DNA from: Clarireedia homoeocarpa
Lineage: Eukaryota; Ascomycota; Leotiomycetes; Helotiales; Rutstroemiaceae
Reading direction: 5' to 3'
Assembly (NCBI GenBank): GCA_001465935.1
Contig: LNKV01000035.1
Span: 186,001 to 250,000, forward strand
DNA length: 64,000 bases
In this document: positions 46,138 through 58,619 of the stretch, piece by piece
Numbering within the stretch: the first letter of the stretch is position 1
Layout of the letters: every line of letters starts with the position of its first letter
Notes under the pieces: model-generated
The model's input: the letters and a program-made list of their open reading frames with translations, nothing else
The model's database searches: none
Told to the model about the DNA's origin: nothing
Translations under genes and position numbers: made by a program

Positions 46138-48865
46138 ACTCCGTATATACCTGTCCTGTCTGTCCTCGACTGGAAGATTGCAAGTGGGCAGTCGGAAGCG
46201 AAGAAGAAGAGGAGGAGAAAGGAGAGGAAGAGAAAAGGAAAAAACGCGCCAACTTATTGGATGTGAATACTTGCACAGTTCCCTTACCACCAAATTTGTG
46301 CAGGCCATCAATCCATCGATCAATCAAACCCTTCAATCAAATCAAATCAATGCTTGCTGCTTGCTTTGCCTGTTATTACTTTTTTCCTTATACCTGTTAC
46401 CGGCAGCCGTACCGAAGCGACAAATTGGTAAATCGACCCTTTTTGGGCACTAGGCTTGTCAAGTCAGAGACAACCGCCCCCCTTCTTGAGTTTAGGTAGG
46501 GAATATGGAATATAGGTAGCTGCTAAGTTACTTCGGACAGTACGAGTAGAGGGAAAGAGTCGACTTGAACATTTATTGGCGTGGTGACTCGTACCCTTCC
46601 AGCCCAATCACCGCTGTTTATGTTTATTGTCTTTCTGATACTGTCTTTCCCGGACTAGTTGGACTTCTGTACCGTATACAATATACACTCATCATACAAC
46701 AACGCGCAGAGTCGCAATCATTCACACCCACGATAGAAGGTAGCTAGAAACATAGCTACGCTCGCTCTTCATAAGGCTAATCAAATGAAATGAGAAGGCA
46801 ACAAGAAATTGAGTCCGGGCAAGCGCACAGGTACCGGGAGTTCTCCGTGCTAAGGAAAGTCCTCATAGCTAGCTGCTAGGTTCATCAGTCCGAGTTGGTA
46901 GTCAGCCAGCCAGCCAGCCGTCTACAGATCGAAATCCCAAATCAGCTACGCGCGCGCACACACATAATGACAGCAGCAGCAGCAGCAGCCGCCGCAGTCA
47001 TCGACTCAACGTGCAAAAGTGTAAAGGGCCATGCATGGCGATCGCGGAAACATATATACCTGAGCTACTCGAAAGAGAAAGAAAATCGGTCAGCATCAGG
47101 CTGTCAGAATACTCGATAGGCTCCGAAATGTTTTACCTACCAACACCCAACAATGCTTCTTGTATTAGCTATTTCACGGGCCTCATCCCTGATCTACTCG
47201 TAAAGACTCCCAGGAGTACCGACCAAGCTGTTGGCCAAGCTGTTGGCCATTTCCATTGGATTACTTCGCACGCAAAGTCGAAAAAAGTAACCGGTGCATC
47301 CTCATCCATCAATCACTTTGCAGCTGACTCCATACTTACTTACCAGTTACCACTCTCACTTACCTAGGCACACAGCAAATGCGACCTCTTCAATGCTGGC
47401 AACAGCCGGTGCTGCTCCAATTCCACCTATCCCTACCCTTCCTTACCCGTCCATCGACCAACGCACTAACCCCGGCTGGTCCATCTCCGACATCTCGTCT
47501 TGTCTCATCCCATCCCATTCCATCTAACCGTAGCATACACAAGCACAAGCACAAGCACAAGCACAGCACAAGACAAGACAAGCACAAGACAGGCACAATC
47601 ATACGACCTACCATCTACTTTGTAGAAATACCAGAGCTTGAATCCCCTCGTTCATCTATCAGCTCTACAACAGGTCTTGCTCTCCTTCCTCTCGCTCGCT
47701 ATCAAAGCAACATCCTCCGTCCTCCAGCCACTTCTCTACGAAGCTGTACGCCTTCTCGCTCCCCAAAAGGAGAAATGCCGGCACTGAATACGACTCAGTA
47801 TTCAAAGAACGGGACTTGGACTGCTACCTGAACCGAATCGGGCTGGGCTTGCCTTTTTTTTCACCCACAAGGGGCCTTCCACCTAACGCTACACTACATT
47901 CACCGTACAGTAACTTACTTTCCTCCTGCTGCACCGCGCACATGACCTACTCGCGCCTCCTCCTCGGCCATCCATTCATTTATTTATACTTTCAGCACCT
48001 GCACCTGCAGTAGTAAAAACATGTACCTTTTCTCTCTCTCACTAAAAGGCAGGTCGAAACTACACTACACAGGCAGTGGCACCTCGTACTCGAAGGAGAA
48101 ATAAGCATCTTCGATAAAGATTCCATCGAAGAAAACCGTTTTTCCTTCCGATGGAGTGTAAAAGCAATCTTAAAATTTCTTCCAGGAACTTGTCAGTTAT
48201 TTCGGATCGGATCGAATCGACTCGATAAGTTCAAGAGATTTAAACCAAAAAACGAATTGAATGAGCGAGCACCCACTTCACGCACAACTGGCCTAGACAG
48301 CTGAAGCTAGAACCTACAACCCTACCTATAAAGTCGACAAAGTATACCCCGATGATCCATCCATTGTAAATACAAATATCAATAAAACCCCCTTATTGTG
48401 ATTATTTACCACCTCGACTGGTTTGTTGAATGCGTGGAAGAAGGAAGCTCTCCTATTCTATCTTATCCTATTCTCTTCTAGAACACCCTTACAGATACGT
48501 AAACGTATCTGTAAAACATCTCTCTATCACCTATCACTCCCCTATCTCAATCATTGATGTGCAGTGTGCAGAGATTACGTCGAACATACACATATCCAAT
48601 TCCCACCATTAAATGACTAGCAGCAGCCTACATACTACATACCTACCTTTACCTTACCTAGCACAAACGGTTTTCCCTCTACTGTTCGTTCCTTCCCATC
48701 ATCTCCTACCGGTACATTAACTTAGACCGGGCGCGCGTTCACATGCACATATATCTACTTACTGTATGTACTCTGTATGCACCTCGTTGTAAGTAGCCTA
48801 CGAACCATGAACTGAAGCACGAACGAACGAACGAGAGCGAGCAAGAAAGCGAGTAAGTTGTCTGC

Positions 48866-48954
48866 CTGCCTTCCTGCCTGCCTAATTGCCTGCCTAATTG
48901 CCTGCCTAATTGCCTGCCTAATTGCCTGCCTAATTGCCTGCCTACTGCACACAT
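48866..48954 (+). repeat. 12-bp repeat CCTGCCTAATTG, about six copies
   Basis: Regular dodecamer array. Because 12 is a multiple of 3, the minus strand gives an open RQAI peptide repeat; this is a consequence of the repeat, not a gene. Confidence 0.85.
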
Positions 48955-49281
48955 ACATATACACATAGTACATACAGTACAGTAGTTCGAACTGCAACTA
49001 CCAAGCACGCTAAGCTCTTCCTTGCTGCATACATATACATACATACATAACCCCCTCTCTTAGTAATTGAACCTCTACCATTCATTTATTCATTCATCCA
49101 TTACCTTATAATAACCTAACTTACCGTAAACCAAAACCAAACTCCCGCAAACTCCCAACTTGAGTTAACCTACTTTGTAAATCCAAACACCACCAAAAAC
49201 CCCTTCACCTCCCCTCCCAAAACACCTTTACAAATTCACACATTCATACCTTCATACAGTAACTTAGCATCTTTGTAAATA

Positions 49282-49329
49282 AACATAACATAACATAACA
49301 TAACATAACATAACATAACATAACATAAC
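49282..49329 (+). repeat. Second (ATAAC)n array
   Basis: About nine to ten pentamers, the same unit as at 24,593-24,659. It lies in a G-poor stretch (about 49,050-49,680) with CCTA, ATCC and CCAAG repeats, followed at 49,760-50,000 by GT/GA-rich GTGA and TTAG repeats and a TA run. Confidence 0.85.
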
Positions 49330-50753
49330 CCAACCCAACCTAACATTCGTAAAACCTCAAAAACTCAAACCTCAAACCTCATACCTACCTACCTACCTAC
49401 CTCTACCCCTGAAAAGCCCATCCATCCATCCATCCATCCATCCATCATCTCGCCCATACCCACCCACCAACCCACCCACCAACCAACCCACACCCAGAAC
49501 CACATCCACATCCACATCCATTAACCCAACCAACCCATCTCACCAACCTCGCAGCCTCGGCCAAACCAAACCAAGCCAAACCAAGCCAAGCCAAGTTAAG
49601 TTCCGTCCACCCCCAGCCCAGCCCAGCCCAGCCCAGCCAAGCCAAGCCCACAAGCGAAATCGACGTTTGCATTTATTTCCCCGCGGGACGATTTCCGCCA
49701 TCTCATATCACCACCACCATCACCATCTTGTACTTTTTTTTTTTTCCTAGGTAAATTAAAGTTTAGTTAGTTAGTTAGTTAGTTACCTGTACTTGTTTGT
49801 AGTAATTTTACGAGGTGAGTGAGTGTGAGTGAATAGTGAGTGAGTGAGTGAGTTAGTGAGTGGGTGGGGTGAGTGGGTGGGTGCAAACTAAAATAAGTAA
49901 GTTATACGTTTATACATATATATATATATATATATACATATATATATTTCCCGTAAGTTGATTAGTTAGTTAGTTGGTTAGTTAGTTAGTTAATTAGGTA
50001 GTTGGGTTGAGTTGCGAATAAATAAATCAATAAATAAATAAATATAAACCAGCCAAGCAAGCAAGCTAGCAAGCAAGCAAGAAGAGCTTTATGGTTGATT
50101 AGTTAATTGGTTTTGGTCTTGGTTTTAGTGATTATTTGTTCTGTTCTGTTCTGTTCATTGTATGAAGAATATATAAATGAATGAAAGAATGAATCAAAAC
50201 ACTCGAATGCTCACTCAGTATTATACTATCTATGTACGCTATGAGATGAATAGTATATATGTATGTATGTATGTATGTATGGTATCTCCGAAAGGTAGAT
50301 GGATACCTGCCACAATCTACACAAATTTGTTTTTTTTTTTATTCGTCTTTTGCCTATTCATCTTTCGTCTTTCATCTTCATCTCCTATCCTGATTATCTA
50401 TCCCTCTCCAAGTCTTTTCTCGTCTCGTATCGTCTCGTCTCGTCTCGTCTCAATCGCTAAGGTATTTCATTTTTTGCTTCTCCCTACACATCCATTCATC
50501 CATCATCTATCCATCCATACATCACCCTTTTCTCTTGTTTTTTGGAGGGAAATTTTTATACACCACCGAAGAATTAAAAAATAACAGAAGAGGGAGAAAG
50601 AAAATCCACCAATTCCCAGAACTCCATCCCCTCTTTCCTCCCCCCGCCCCCCTTGAACCATTCCTCCAATTCCAATCCAAATCCAATCCTGCCCATCCAT
50701 TCATATGCCTTCTTTACTTTAACTTAATCCCAGGATCTCAAAGAAAATCCCAA

Positions 50754-53700
50754 TCAATACAACTTCACCGAACTTCTAAACTCCTCTCCCGCTCTACTCC
50801 TACTTCTACTTTCACCCCTTCCATTCCGACTCCCACTACCACTTCTCCTCCCCTCCAACTTCAACCCCGGCCTCTTCGCCCTAACCCTCGGTTTCAAAAG
50901 CAGCAGCCCCTCCGCCCTCTCCCTCTCATCATTCGCAATACGCTTCTCGATATCCTCCAACATCTCCGCCGCCTTCTTTGCATCACCACCCTCATTAGTC
51001 TTCTGCTCGACTTCTTCCCTGAAATCCTGTCGTGCCAAATCTAAAGCACCTTGATGCCATTTCTCCAGTCTGCATGTGTCGATATACGGTTTGAGGAGAT
51101 CGTCTTCGCTCTGCATGTCGCCCATGATGCGCTCGCGGATACTGGCGTCGAGACGGTGGAAGCGATGGTCGAGTTCATCGGTGCATGCACCCAGGACTTC
51201 TTGAGGACTTAGTGGGCTCATGGTTGAATCTTTATCAAAGATGCCTGTGATATTGTTAGCATTGATGATTCCATATCCCCAACTTCGCTTTTGTGACTTA
51301 CGATTTTTGAAGCAACATCTTAGAGTCCAGTAAAGAGCTGTTTCCCTCAGATGGTCCGAAACTTGTTGGTCATCTTTAGACTCTGTGTTGTTCAGCTCCG
51401 ACCAGTTATTCCGCAAGAAACATCTTCGCCAGATGACACGTTGGATGAGCTGCCTCTCCTCTTTGTCTGATATGCCAAGCCGTGATGCTTCCAATGCCAA
51501 GTAATACTTCTCATAGCTTAAGACATCATCCTCAAGAGGTTTGGAGTTATCTCCCATGAGTGTAAGAAGGTCGATAAGAGTCAAAGCATTCATTGCTTCG
51601 TGTTTGACAAGATGGGCCATCGCTTCTTCCAAGAGCGATATGAAGGACTGCTGTTTCAGACCCTTGTTTCCATGTATCTCCAATGCAAGTTGAACTTCCG
51701 CTTTGTCATCAATAGCTGTGTCGATAGAAGGATAGATGAAATTGAACAACTGATCTTGGATCCGTATCAAGCCAAGCTCCTGATTTGCGCGAACAATATC
51801 CGCCTCATCATTGCCTTGGTCGTGCTTCCGTCCTGCCATGCGTGCAAGCTTTCCTAGACTGAGCTCAACTTTCTTGCTCCACACATCCTGTTCCCGCTCA
51901 AGTCCAAGATTGAGAAGCATTTCCGCAGCCTCATCGTAATCCCTCTCCCGAGTGATTTCTTGAATCCATCCGATTTTCGCATACTCGGGCTTCTCGCGTA
52001 AGAACCGTGTAAGGAACTCACGGTGATTTTGATACTCGTCAAGCATTTGGCGCATGAGGCCTCTCTCGACAAAGAATTCGTATAATGCAGTAGCCCATGT
52101 CGTACCAAACTTGGCAAAATACTTGTCCATACGATTTGTGAGTGCTTGCACGCGACTTCCGAACGCATCGAAGTCTTCCTGGGAAATGCCCGGAGTACGA
52201 AGTTTGTCAGCAGCAATGCCAACCTCAAACATCAACACGGAGGCGAGTGTTGAAAGAATTTTATGCTTTTCCGCCAGATCCATCGCTTCATCTGGAAGGT
52301 CCAACGTATCTGCAAGACTCTGGATCTGTTTATCCTCAGACTTGAGCTGCAGAGCCTGGAGCTGTCCAGCCTGCAACTGCAACTGGGGATCATCCTGCGC
52401 TGACACCCACCGTATTCGCTCGCTGTTCGTTCGAATAGCCATATCAATCAGAGTAGGGTTCTCAAGTCTTATCTTCTCAAGAACATGGGGTTCAGGGTAA
52501 TTTTCTCCAGCTGGTTTATCCCAGAACTCCCTAAGTAGCATGTCGGCAAGATCTGCTTGCTTTCGGGTGCTCTCGGCGATGTAGTACGTGGATGTCCAGA
52601 ATTCCGGTAATCCATCATACCCGTCCTCAAGTATTCCATATCGTAAAACCTCGTTTCCAAGTCCGTAGAGGTCCATGTTGGTAGTTCGAAAGTCGAAAGC
52701 TCCCCCTAAAGCTCCAATCGCCACATCATTGGCTTGACTCAGAGTCTCCAGGACAGTAGCATGATTCTTTGAACCATCCTGATACGAGTATTTAATGATT
52801 TGCCAAGACCACGGTATCGCCAGCTGTAAATCATATATGTCGTTGATAAAGTAGTGACGCACTCGGTCAAGTTCGCCCTCTTCTGCTACTGGATTCGATT
52901 TGTAGTCTTCATGGATGTGTTCGACGAGGTCTGTGAACAATCCACGCTTTTTACCTTCAGGCTGTTCGCGCACTCTAGCATCATAATTCTTCCATATGAT
53001 AGAAGCTGCTGCCATCTTCTCAGCATCCCATAGCAATTTCCAGCGAGTGACACGGTCCAGCGCGACACCAGTGATTTTAAGGTGCTTGGCGAGATCATGA
53101 AGAGCAGTTGAGCGCTTTCGTAGATTTTGCTCGATCGAGGCAGGCACAGAAGGTATGTAAGGGGTTTTCGACTTTAGGATGTCCATACTCAATTCCAAAG
53201 CAGCTGCGCCAACTTCTTCCGGAGGAAATTGTAACTCGGCTCTTCCGGTGAAGCTTAAAGGGTTCTGGGCCATGGTACCAAAGAATACCGCTTGTTCCAA
53301 CTTGCTTTTCGCAGTCACCTGCTGTGCCTTGCTAGAAGTGAGTTTATCGATATCTGTAGCTGCAACACGAAGTACTCCTCCCCCTCTCACTAGAAGGACG
53401 GCTGCCGGATGTTTTGCTTTATATTTGCGTGCCTTAGCTTCTTCGATTCCCTGTGGTTGACCTTGTGGCTCTTCCATTCCCGAGCCAACGATTTCGACAT
53501 TCGGATCCTCCCTGAAGTCTACAACGTCTTCGAACGATGGCGGGAGTACGTGGGTCTCCGATCGAAGCTGCAGCTCTGGTGAATCTTGTCGTTTTGCCAT
53601 CGATACAACAACAACAGCTCGGTCGAAGACGGCATATGCAACTAGTCCCGGTTCCGGCAGATATAAACGTGGTTTGGAGGTTGCATGGACATTGACTGGA

Positions 53701-55133
53701 GTGGTGTAAGATTTGAGTAAACGAACATTTCCGACAATTAACTGGTCCTTGTTCAGTACGACATTAACGAGTGTATAATAACTAGTCTGTCGGCTGGTAA
53801 GAGAAGTTAACAGCAGAAGATGCGCTCCTTGCGCGTCAATATCGTCAATCATCGACTTCGGCGTGAAAGTTAGATCAAGGATTTCGAAAGTTTCAAGTAG
53901 CAGATCTCCCAAGGAAGACTCTGCTTTCTTGATAGCCATGACTATCGATTCGCGTCCCTCTGCTTCTGAGCGTAAATAGTTTTGACCGTCTCTTTGAAGA
54001 TTCCAGAGTTGCAATCTTCCTTTCCCTGTCGCAACAACCACGTTTCTTTCCCCAACATGTTCCTGTGGTCCAGCACGAACAGCTGCAATGTCGCCGCGCC
54101 AAGCAGAGCTAGACAAAACATTCCGGAGGCTTCCAAAAATTCCGCCAGCCAAAGGTCCGCTCGATCCTCTAAGGAATTGGATTGATATGTTCGGCCTTCC
54201 ATGTCCATCCCTAACTCTCAGGTATGCTAGTCTTCCTGTGCTGAAAGTAAGTACAAATCCAGCCGATTCCGCGTTCAATATCTGCGTAACTGTTTCGCCT
54301 GCCATCATTCCAGGTATCAAAGAGCTAACACCATTGCTCTTTACCTTGATGAGATCAAGCGTAGCCGCACTTGAGATGGTGTCCCAATATGTGATTTTCC
54401 CGGAAGAAGGAAAGACTACAACAAGGCCAGGCTCGCTGGTTGATGCTGAAGTTGATACTAGAGAACCGAGTGGAAGGGGATCGGATGCATGTTTCGAGGT
54501 TTGAGGAAGCGCAAAAGTGAATGTCTCGGGAGAGGGTATGTTGATGGCATATTGCCATACGAATGCGTGGGAATGAGTGAGGGCGAGTGCGTAGCCATTT
54601 TCCGAATATATCGCGCCATGCTGACGAGCTATCCAATCATTGTTAGCCCGTTTGAAGCACCATACAGTCGTATTGCCTACCTGAGATATCTGTGCGGATG
54701 TGGTCTGGAAGCGCAGGAAGCTTGCTAACTGTATAGGTATCGTTCGTAGTCTATCAAATCGTATAAGTCAGTCACCTTCAATTGAGAAAAAAGGCATTGA
54801 GGATGAGAGATAGCTTACAAGCACAACACTACCATCTCCTTTGCTGGCTCTATCCCCCGCTTTCGGTTTCTTTCCTCGCACCGCGATTTCTCTTTTTGAA
54901 CCTGAGAGCTCCTTCGGGCTTTCGCGCCGAGCCAGTGTAGTTACTCGATTGCCCTTCACCTCCTCCATCTCAGGCGTGCCTTCTGGCGCAGTATATGATG
55001 TATCATCGTAGGAACTTCGCATGCGCTTCGTCTTGGGTTGCGCTAGAGTATTTTCGTTCGACGTAGGTCGCTGTCTCCTCCTGGTATTGCGCACAGGGGG
55101 CGCTGGACCAGGATTCAATGCAGGTGAAAACAT
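50754..55133 (-). CDS. NUP133: Nucleoporin Nup133
   Basis: Scaffold subunit of the Y-shaped Nup84/Nup107 complex of the nuclear pore. Minus-strand exons 55133-54819, 54750-54681, 54628-51302 and 51244-50754 give 1,400 residues. An N-terminal basic tail with TRRRQRPTSNENT is followed by the beta-propeller (LPALPDHIRTDIS, then FVWQYAINIPSPETFTFALP, and SGKITYWDTISSAATLDLIK). A long alpha-helical C-terminal domain follows from about residue 560. The last intron (51245-51301) is 57 bp, contains no stop and keeps frame, but has a perfect GTAAGT donor, TGCTAAC branch site and CACAG acceptor, so I removed it. The tail is Arg/Ser-rich. Start chosen where the basic tail begins; the frame remains open upstream. 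Confidence 0.9.
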
Positions 55134-56312
55134 TTTGGCCGTTGCTTCAAGGCTCGAGACGTGATGGAGACGGTTAGATTGATGAATAATTAGTAGGAAG
55201 CGTTGGCATCCTCCAAATATGCGTCGGTGCCGTTGTAGCTTCGTCAACTTGTTTTGGTTTTCCAGAGCTTCCTTGGATCTGCCAAACCAAAATAATAAGT
55301 TTCGCGAAAAATGACAGGCCAAAGGCGGTGACCCAACGCCTCAGGCTGTTTGTTTCTTCCTCATTCTTTTCTCCTTCCTCTTGTCAGAGCTACATACTGT
55401 AAGATTACATGCTTTCGTTGTACATTCTACTTGGATTTTGGTTCAAGGTCTTGTGGCTGTACTGGAATGATATTTCTTCAAAACCCTTGCGATTGAGCGA
55501 TTAAATTCGCGCTGCAAGCCAGTTTCGAGAGTCAATACAGAAGCACGAATCTCGAGCCTACGGTTACTGGGACGCGGAATTGTTTACTGCGCTGTTTACT
55601 ACCCACCGCACAACGCAATAGCAACAAAGACCTTTCTCCAGATTGGAGGATTTTTGCGTTTGAGGGTTTCTTTCAAGAATGTAGAGTTATTGCTCTATGC
55701 ACTAGACTACTGTCGTCCTGTTACCTCTCTGCGACGACGCACAAGTAGTTCTTGGAATTGCGTCTTCTTTGAGCCGTGGATGGTAGCTGCGGGATAAGAT
55801 GATCGATTCACTCCACAGATTCAGGAAGTAGAGTAGCCCAGCAAGACTCTCCCATCGAATCATCCTACCCTCTACGATCCCCTGGTATTCCGACCGTTCT
55901 CGTTCTCGTTCTCGTTCTCGTTCTCGTTCTGTCATAACATGATGGCATAGACTCTTATAAATTGGTCTCAGCAAAAGCTGTGTCGTCATGGGCGCCGTCA
56001 GAAGGCGCGCACTGTTCATTGCTGACCAGAGGAATTTGAGACCCTTATACTTTGCTGATAACTGCATATGCATTTGGCCCTCGAACGTCCCGTAGCAATT
56101 GATGCATTGAACACTATTTTCAGCCAAATATAAGAATGGTATCCTGCTTATTTGTATTTTACTCTTAGCTTTGGACGATGGAGCTCACAGCCTGATATGC
56201 AAGGCTACAAGGCGGAGACCTGAGTATTTTAAGTTCAATGACGATTACATTTCAATCTCGTCGTCTATAATTAATTCTCCTGCATGTGACAACACAACCA
56301 TGAGACTTCCAA
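55134..56312. promoter_or_regulatory. Divergent upstream region of NUP133 and AFG1
   Basis: 1.2 kb between divergent starts. No gene is supported; the 141-codon minus frame at 55,702-56,127 contains a repeat-encoded RERERE run. It holds the TTCTCG repeat listed separately. A start-stop pair (ATGTGA) sits at 56,284-56,289. Confidence 0.5.
55897..55930 (+). repeat. (TTCTCG)n hexamer repeat
   Basis: Between five and six perfect TTCTCG units in the divergent promoter region. Confidence 0.9.
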
Positions 56313-56404
56313 ATGCCACCCACCACTACTCCATTATCTACTGGCCTCACAATCACCAACCCACTGGTTTTGTATCGAGCATTGCTCGCTACAAAAGCAA
56401 TTGA
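56300..56404 (+). promoter_or_regulatory. Overlapping upstream ORF at AFG1 start
   Basis: An ATG 13 bases upstream of the AFG1 start, in good context (ACCATGA), opens 34 codons in another frame and stops at 56,402-56,404 inside AFG1. It would limit AFG1 translation if it lies in the mRNA. Alternatively the real AFG1 start uses an unseen upstream exon. Confidence 0.45.
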
Positions 56405-58394
56405 TCCCGACCCCTCGCAACATCGGATCGCACTACATCTTCAAAAGCTGTACTTACGACTCAAAGACTATACTCCTCAGACTGAGTATGGGGAGCGCCT
56501 TAAAGCGATCAGCCGAGCCGTCGACAGCAATCCAGGGGTTGAGGATGAGAGGACGGTAGCTGTACCTGGACATCCTCTTCGGAGGAATCCATTGTTTGCG
56601 CATCTCTTCGAAAGAAAAGAACGGCAAGATACCCTTGCTATGACAAGAGTCCTCACTAGTCATGAGGCTGCTATGAACTTGGATTCTCCTAAGGGTCTAC
56701 TGCTGCATGGAGAGGTGGGAACTGGAAAGTCAATGCTCTTGGACATGTTAGCAGACAGTCTACCAAACCGCAAGAAACGAAGATGGCACTTCAATACATT
56801 CATGCTAGAAACTTTTGCACGTCTAGAACAGCTGAGGCAGTCGCGGTCTAGTCTGGGAGATATCGGATCAGATGAATATTCGATGTTGTGGCTAGCAAAG
56901 GATATGATAGAGAAATCACCCATACTGTTTCTGGATGAGTTCCAATTGCCAGATAGAGCGGCAAGTAAGATTCTGAGCAATCTCCTCACTCCATTCTTTC
57001 AATTGGGAGGAGTGCTCATCGCAAGCTCGAACCGAATGCCAGAGGAATTGGAGAAAGCCAGTGGTATGGACTATGCCATTCCAGGAAGGGGAGGACTTGT
57101 GAAAAACTGGCTAGGGTTAGGCAAAAGGCAAAAGATGGACATGTTCTCGCAAGGCAACGAATTTGCTGGATTCGTTGGGGTTTTGAAATCCCGCTGTGAG
57201 ATCTGGGATATGGGAAAAGATGGAAGAGATTGGAGGAGGAGGGAGATTGAGGAAGTTGATGACGAAGCTACTAAAATTGCTGAAATGATGAGAGAGGAAA
57301 TGATTGAGGGCTTTGCTGGGCTTGGAAACCTACCACCTGGCGGTTTTGTTCCAAGTCAAGTTGCTATACTGGAGACTGGGAACGGAGACGCATCAAAGAC
57401 CATCGAAAAGTACGTCAAAGCTAATGCGCCTAAAAAATACCTTCTTACTTCCGACAAGGACGAAACCTGGAATTCAGTAATCCAATCCGTCTTCCCGTCC
57501 ACAGATCATCCAATCCCTTGGCAATCCACCACCCTACTCGTCTACGGACGACAAGTCCCCGTCCCCCGTCACCTCAACGGCGTAACCTACTGGGACTTTC
57601 AAGACCTCTGCGGAGGAACCTTCGGTCCCGCAGATTACATAACCATGGCATCCACCTTTCATACCTTCATTCTCGACAACGTCCCCATCCTCACGCTCCT
57701 CCAAAAAAACGAAGCAAGACGTCTAATCACCCTCCTCGACGCCCTCTACGAAGCCCGCTGCAAACTCATCATCCGCGCCGAAGTCGGCCCCGACGAGCTC
57801 TTCTTCCCAGAAACCAAAATCTCCCAAATCTCCACTTCGGCATCCGACGCCGCACCCAACGATGGCCAAGACGCCGTATACCCCGAAACACTCTCCGAAA
57901 TCTACCAAGACCAGACCTCACCATTCCGGCCCAATATCTCCACCTACACAGACTCCTCATCCACAACCTCCAACCCTGTAAAAACAGGCTACGATCCCGA
58001 TGAAGATTCAGATTTCGGCCCGGTTCCAGGAGTGGGGAATGAGATTGGGCGGACGGTGGATTTCGGGAACACGGCGTCGTTTACGGGGGAAGATGAGCGA
58101 TTCGCGTATAAGCGGGCAGCAAGCAGGTTGTGGGAGATGTGTGGGGGGCGGTGGCATGCGAGGGGTGGGGATGGGGATGGGGAGGCGAAAGATTGGTGGC
58201 GGCCGTTGCCGGTGGAGGGAAGGGGGTGGGAGAGGAGTTCTACGGGGAAAGGAGCGAGGAGAGGTGAGGGAGCGAGGGAGGAACATAGTGGGGGTGATGT
58301 GAAGATGGGAGGGTTGGTGGAGTTGGATAGACCAGCTGGATTGCAGGGGAAGGAAATGGATGAATGGGAGAAGAAGAGGGGACGAGAGGAATGA
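56313..58394 (+). CDS. AFG1: AFG1-like mitochondrial AAA ATPase
   Basis: ATPase of the AFG1/LACE1 family, linked to quality control of mitochondrial membrane proteins. Single exon, 693 residues. Walker A is GEVGTGKS at 133-140, Walker B ILFLDEFQ at 204-211, and a sensor-like ASSNRMPEEL follows at about 237. Other family blocks are HFNTFMLETF and CEIWDMG. After the ATPase core a second conserved block begins near WQSTTLLVYGRQVPVPRHLNG, with FXDLCGGTFGPADYI and ARRLITLLDALYE. The C-terminal 150 residues are Gly/Arg/Glu-rich and poorly conserved. Unusually, the N-terminus (MPPTTTPLSTGL) does not look like a mitochondrial presequence, and an in-frame stop lies just upstream, so either targeting is internal or a small 5' exon is missed. 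Confidence 0.92.
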   Translation: MPPTTTPLSTGLTITNPLVLYRALLATKAIDPDPSQHRIALHLQKLYLRLKDYTPQTEYGERLKAISRAVDSNPGVEDERTVAVPGHPLRRNPLFAHLFERKERQDTLAMTRVLTSHEAAMNLDSPKGLLLHGEVGTGKSMLLDMLADSLPNRKKRRWHFNTFMLETFARLEQLRQSRSSLGDIGSDEYSMLWLAKDMIEKSPILFLDEFQLPDRAASKILSNLLTPFFQLGGVLIASSNRMPEELEKASGMDYAIPGRGGLVKNWLGLGKRQKMDMFSQGNEFAGFVGVLKSRCEIWDMGKDGRDWRRREIEEVDDEATKIAEMMREEMIEGFAGLGNLPPGGFVPSQVAILETGNGDASKTIEKYVKANAPKKYLLTSDKDETWNSVIQSVFPSTDHPIPWQSTTLLVYGRQVPVPRHLNGVTYWDFQDLCGGTFGPADYITMASTFHTFILDNVPILTLLQKNEARRLITLLDALYEARCKLIIRAEVGPDELFFPETKISQISTSASDAAPNDGQDAVYPETLSEIYQDQTSPFRPNISTYTDSSSTTSNPVKTGYDPDEDSDFGPVPGVGNEIGRTVDFGNTASFTGEDERFAYKRAASRLWEMCGGRWHARGGDGDGEAKDWWRPLPVEGRGWERSSTGKGARRGEGAREEHSGGDVKMGGLVELDRPAGLQGKEMDEWEKKRGREE

Positions 58395-58541
58395 AGGTAG
58401 AGCTGCGAGCCTTTGTAGCTGGTGGCATTTAACAATCAATAGGTATTTGACAATAAATACATCATCATGTCGTTAAAAATAACCCTTTGTGTTCGTGAAG
58501 CTGTACTATTTACATAGCAAATCAAGCATTTCCGATCTGAA

Positions 58542-58619
58542 CCTCCCATATGCCTTCATTTACCATATGCATATAGGAGCCTCATATGCATATGGAAGGT
58601 CATATAGGCATATGGGAGG
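58542..58619. repeat. Inverted repeat with 13-bp perfect arms
   Basis: CCTCCCATATGCC at 58,542-58,554 is the exact reverse complement of 58,607-58,619. The interior carries two CATATGCATAT palindromes. Related words (CCTCCCATGTGCATATGGGAGG) recur near 60,175-60,197 at the other end of the zone. Confidence 0.8.

Larger units (their letters stand above)
45306..50753. other. Second gene desert, rich in simple repeats
   Basis: 5.4 kb upstream of the kinase and downstream of NUP133, both on the minus strand. No domain-bearing frame was found. The first 236 bp upstream of the kinase start lack minus-strand ATGs. Repeats dominate 45.6-46.2 kb and 48.7-50.5 kb; 46.2-48.7 kb is mostly unique with short CAGCAG, CACAAG and TTTA runs. 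Confidence 0.6.

Noticed and set aside
48866..48954. Regularly spaced repeat that might suggest a CRISPR-like array
   Set aside because: Contiguous 12-bp units with no spacers in a eukaryotic context; a plain minisatellite.
49690..50090. Long plus-strand stretch (about 48,810-50,089) without ATG as a possible second long leader
   Set aside because: Much of it is extremely poor in G, which alone removes ATGs, and no plus-strand gene follows it.
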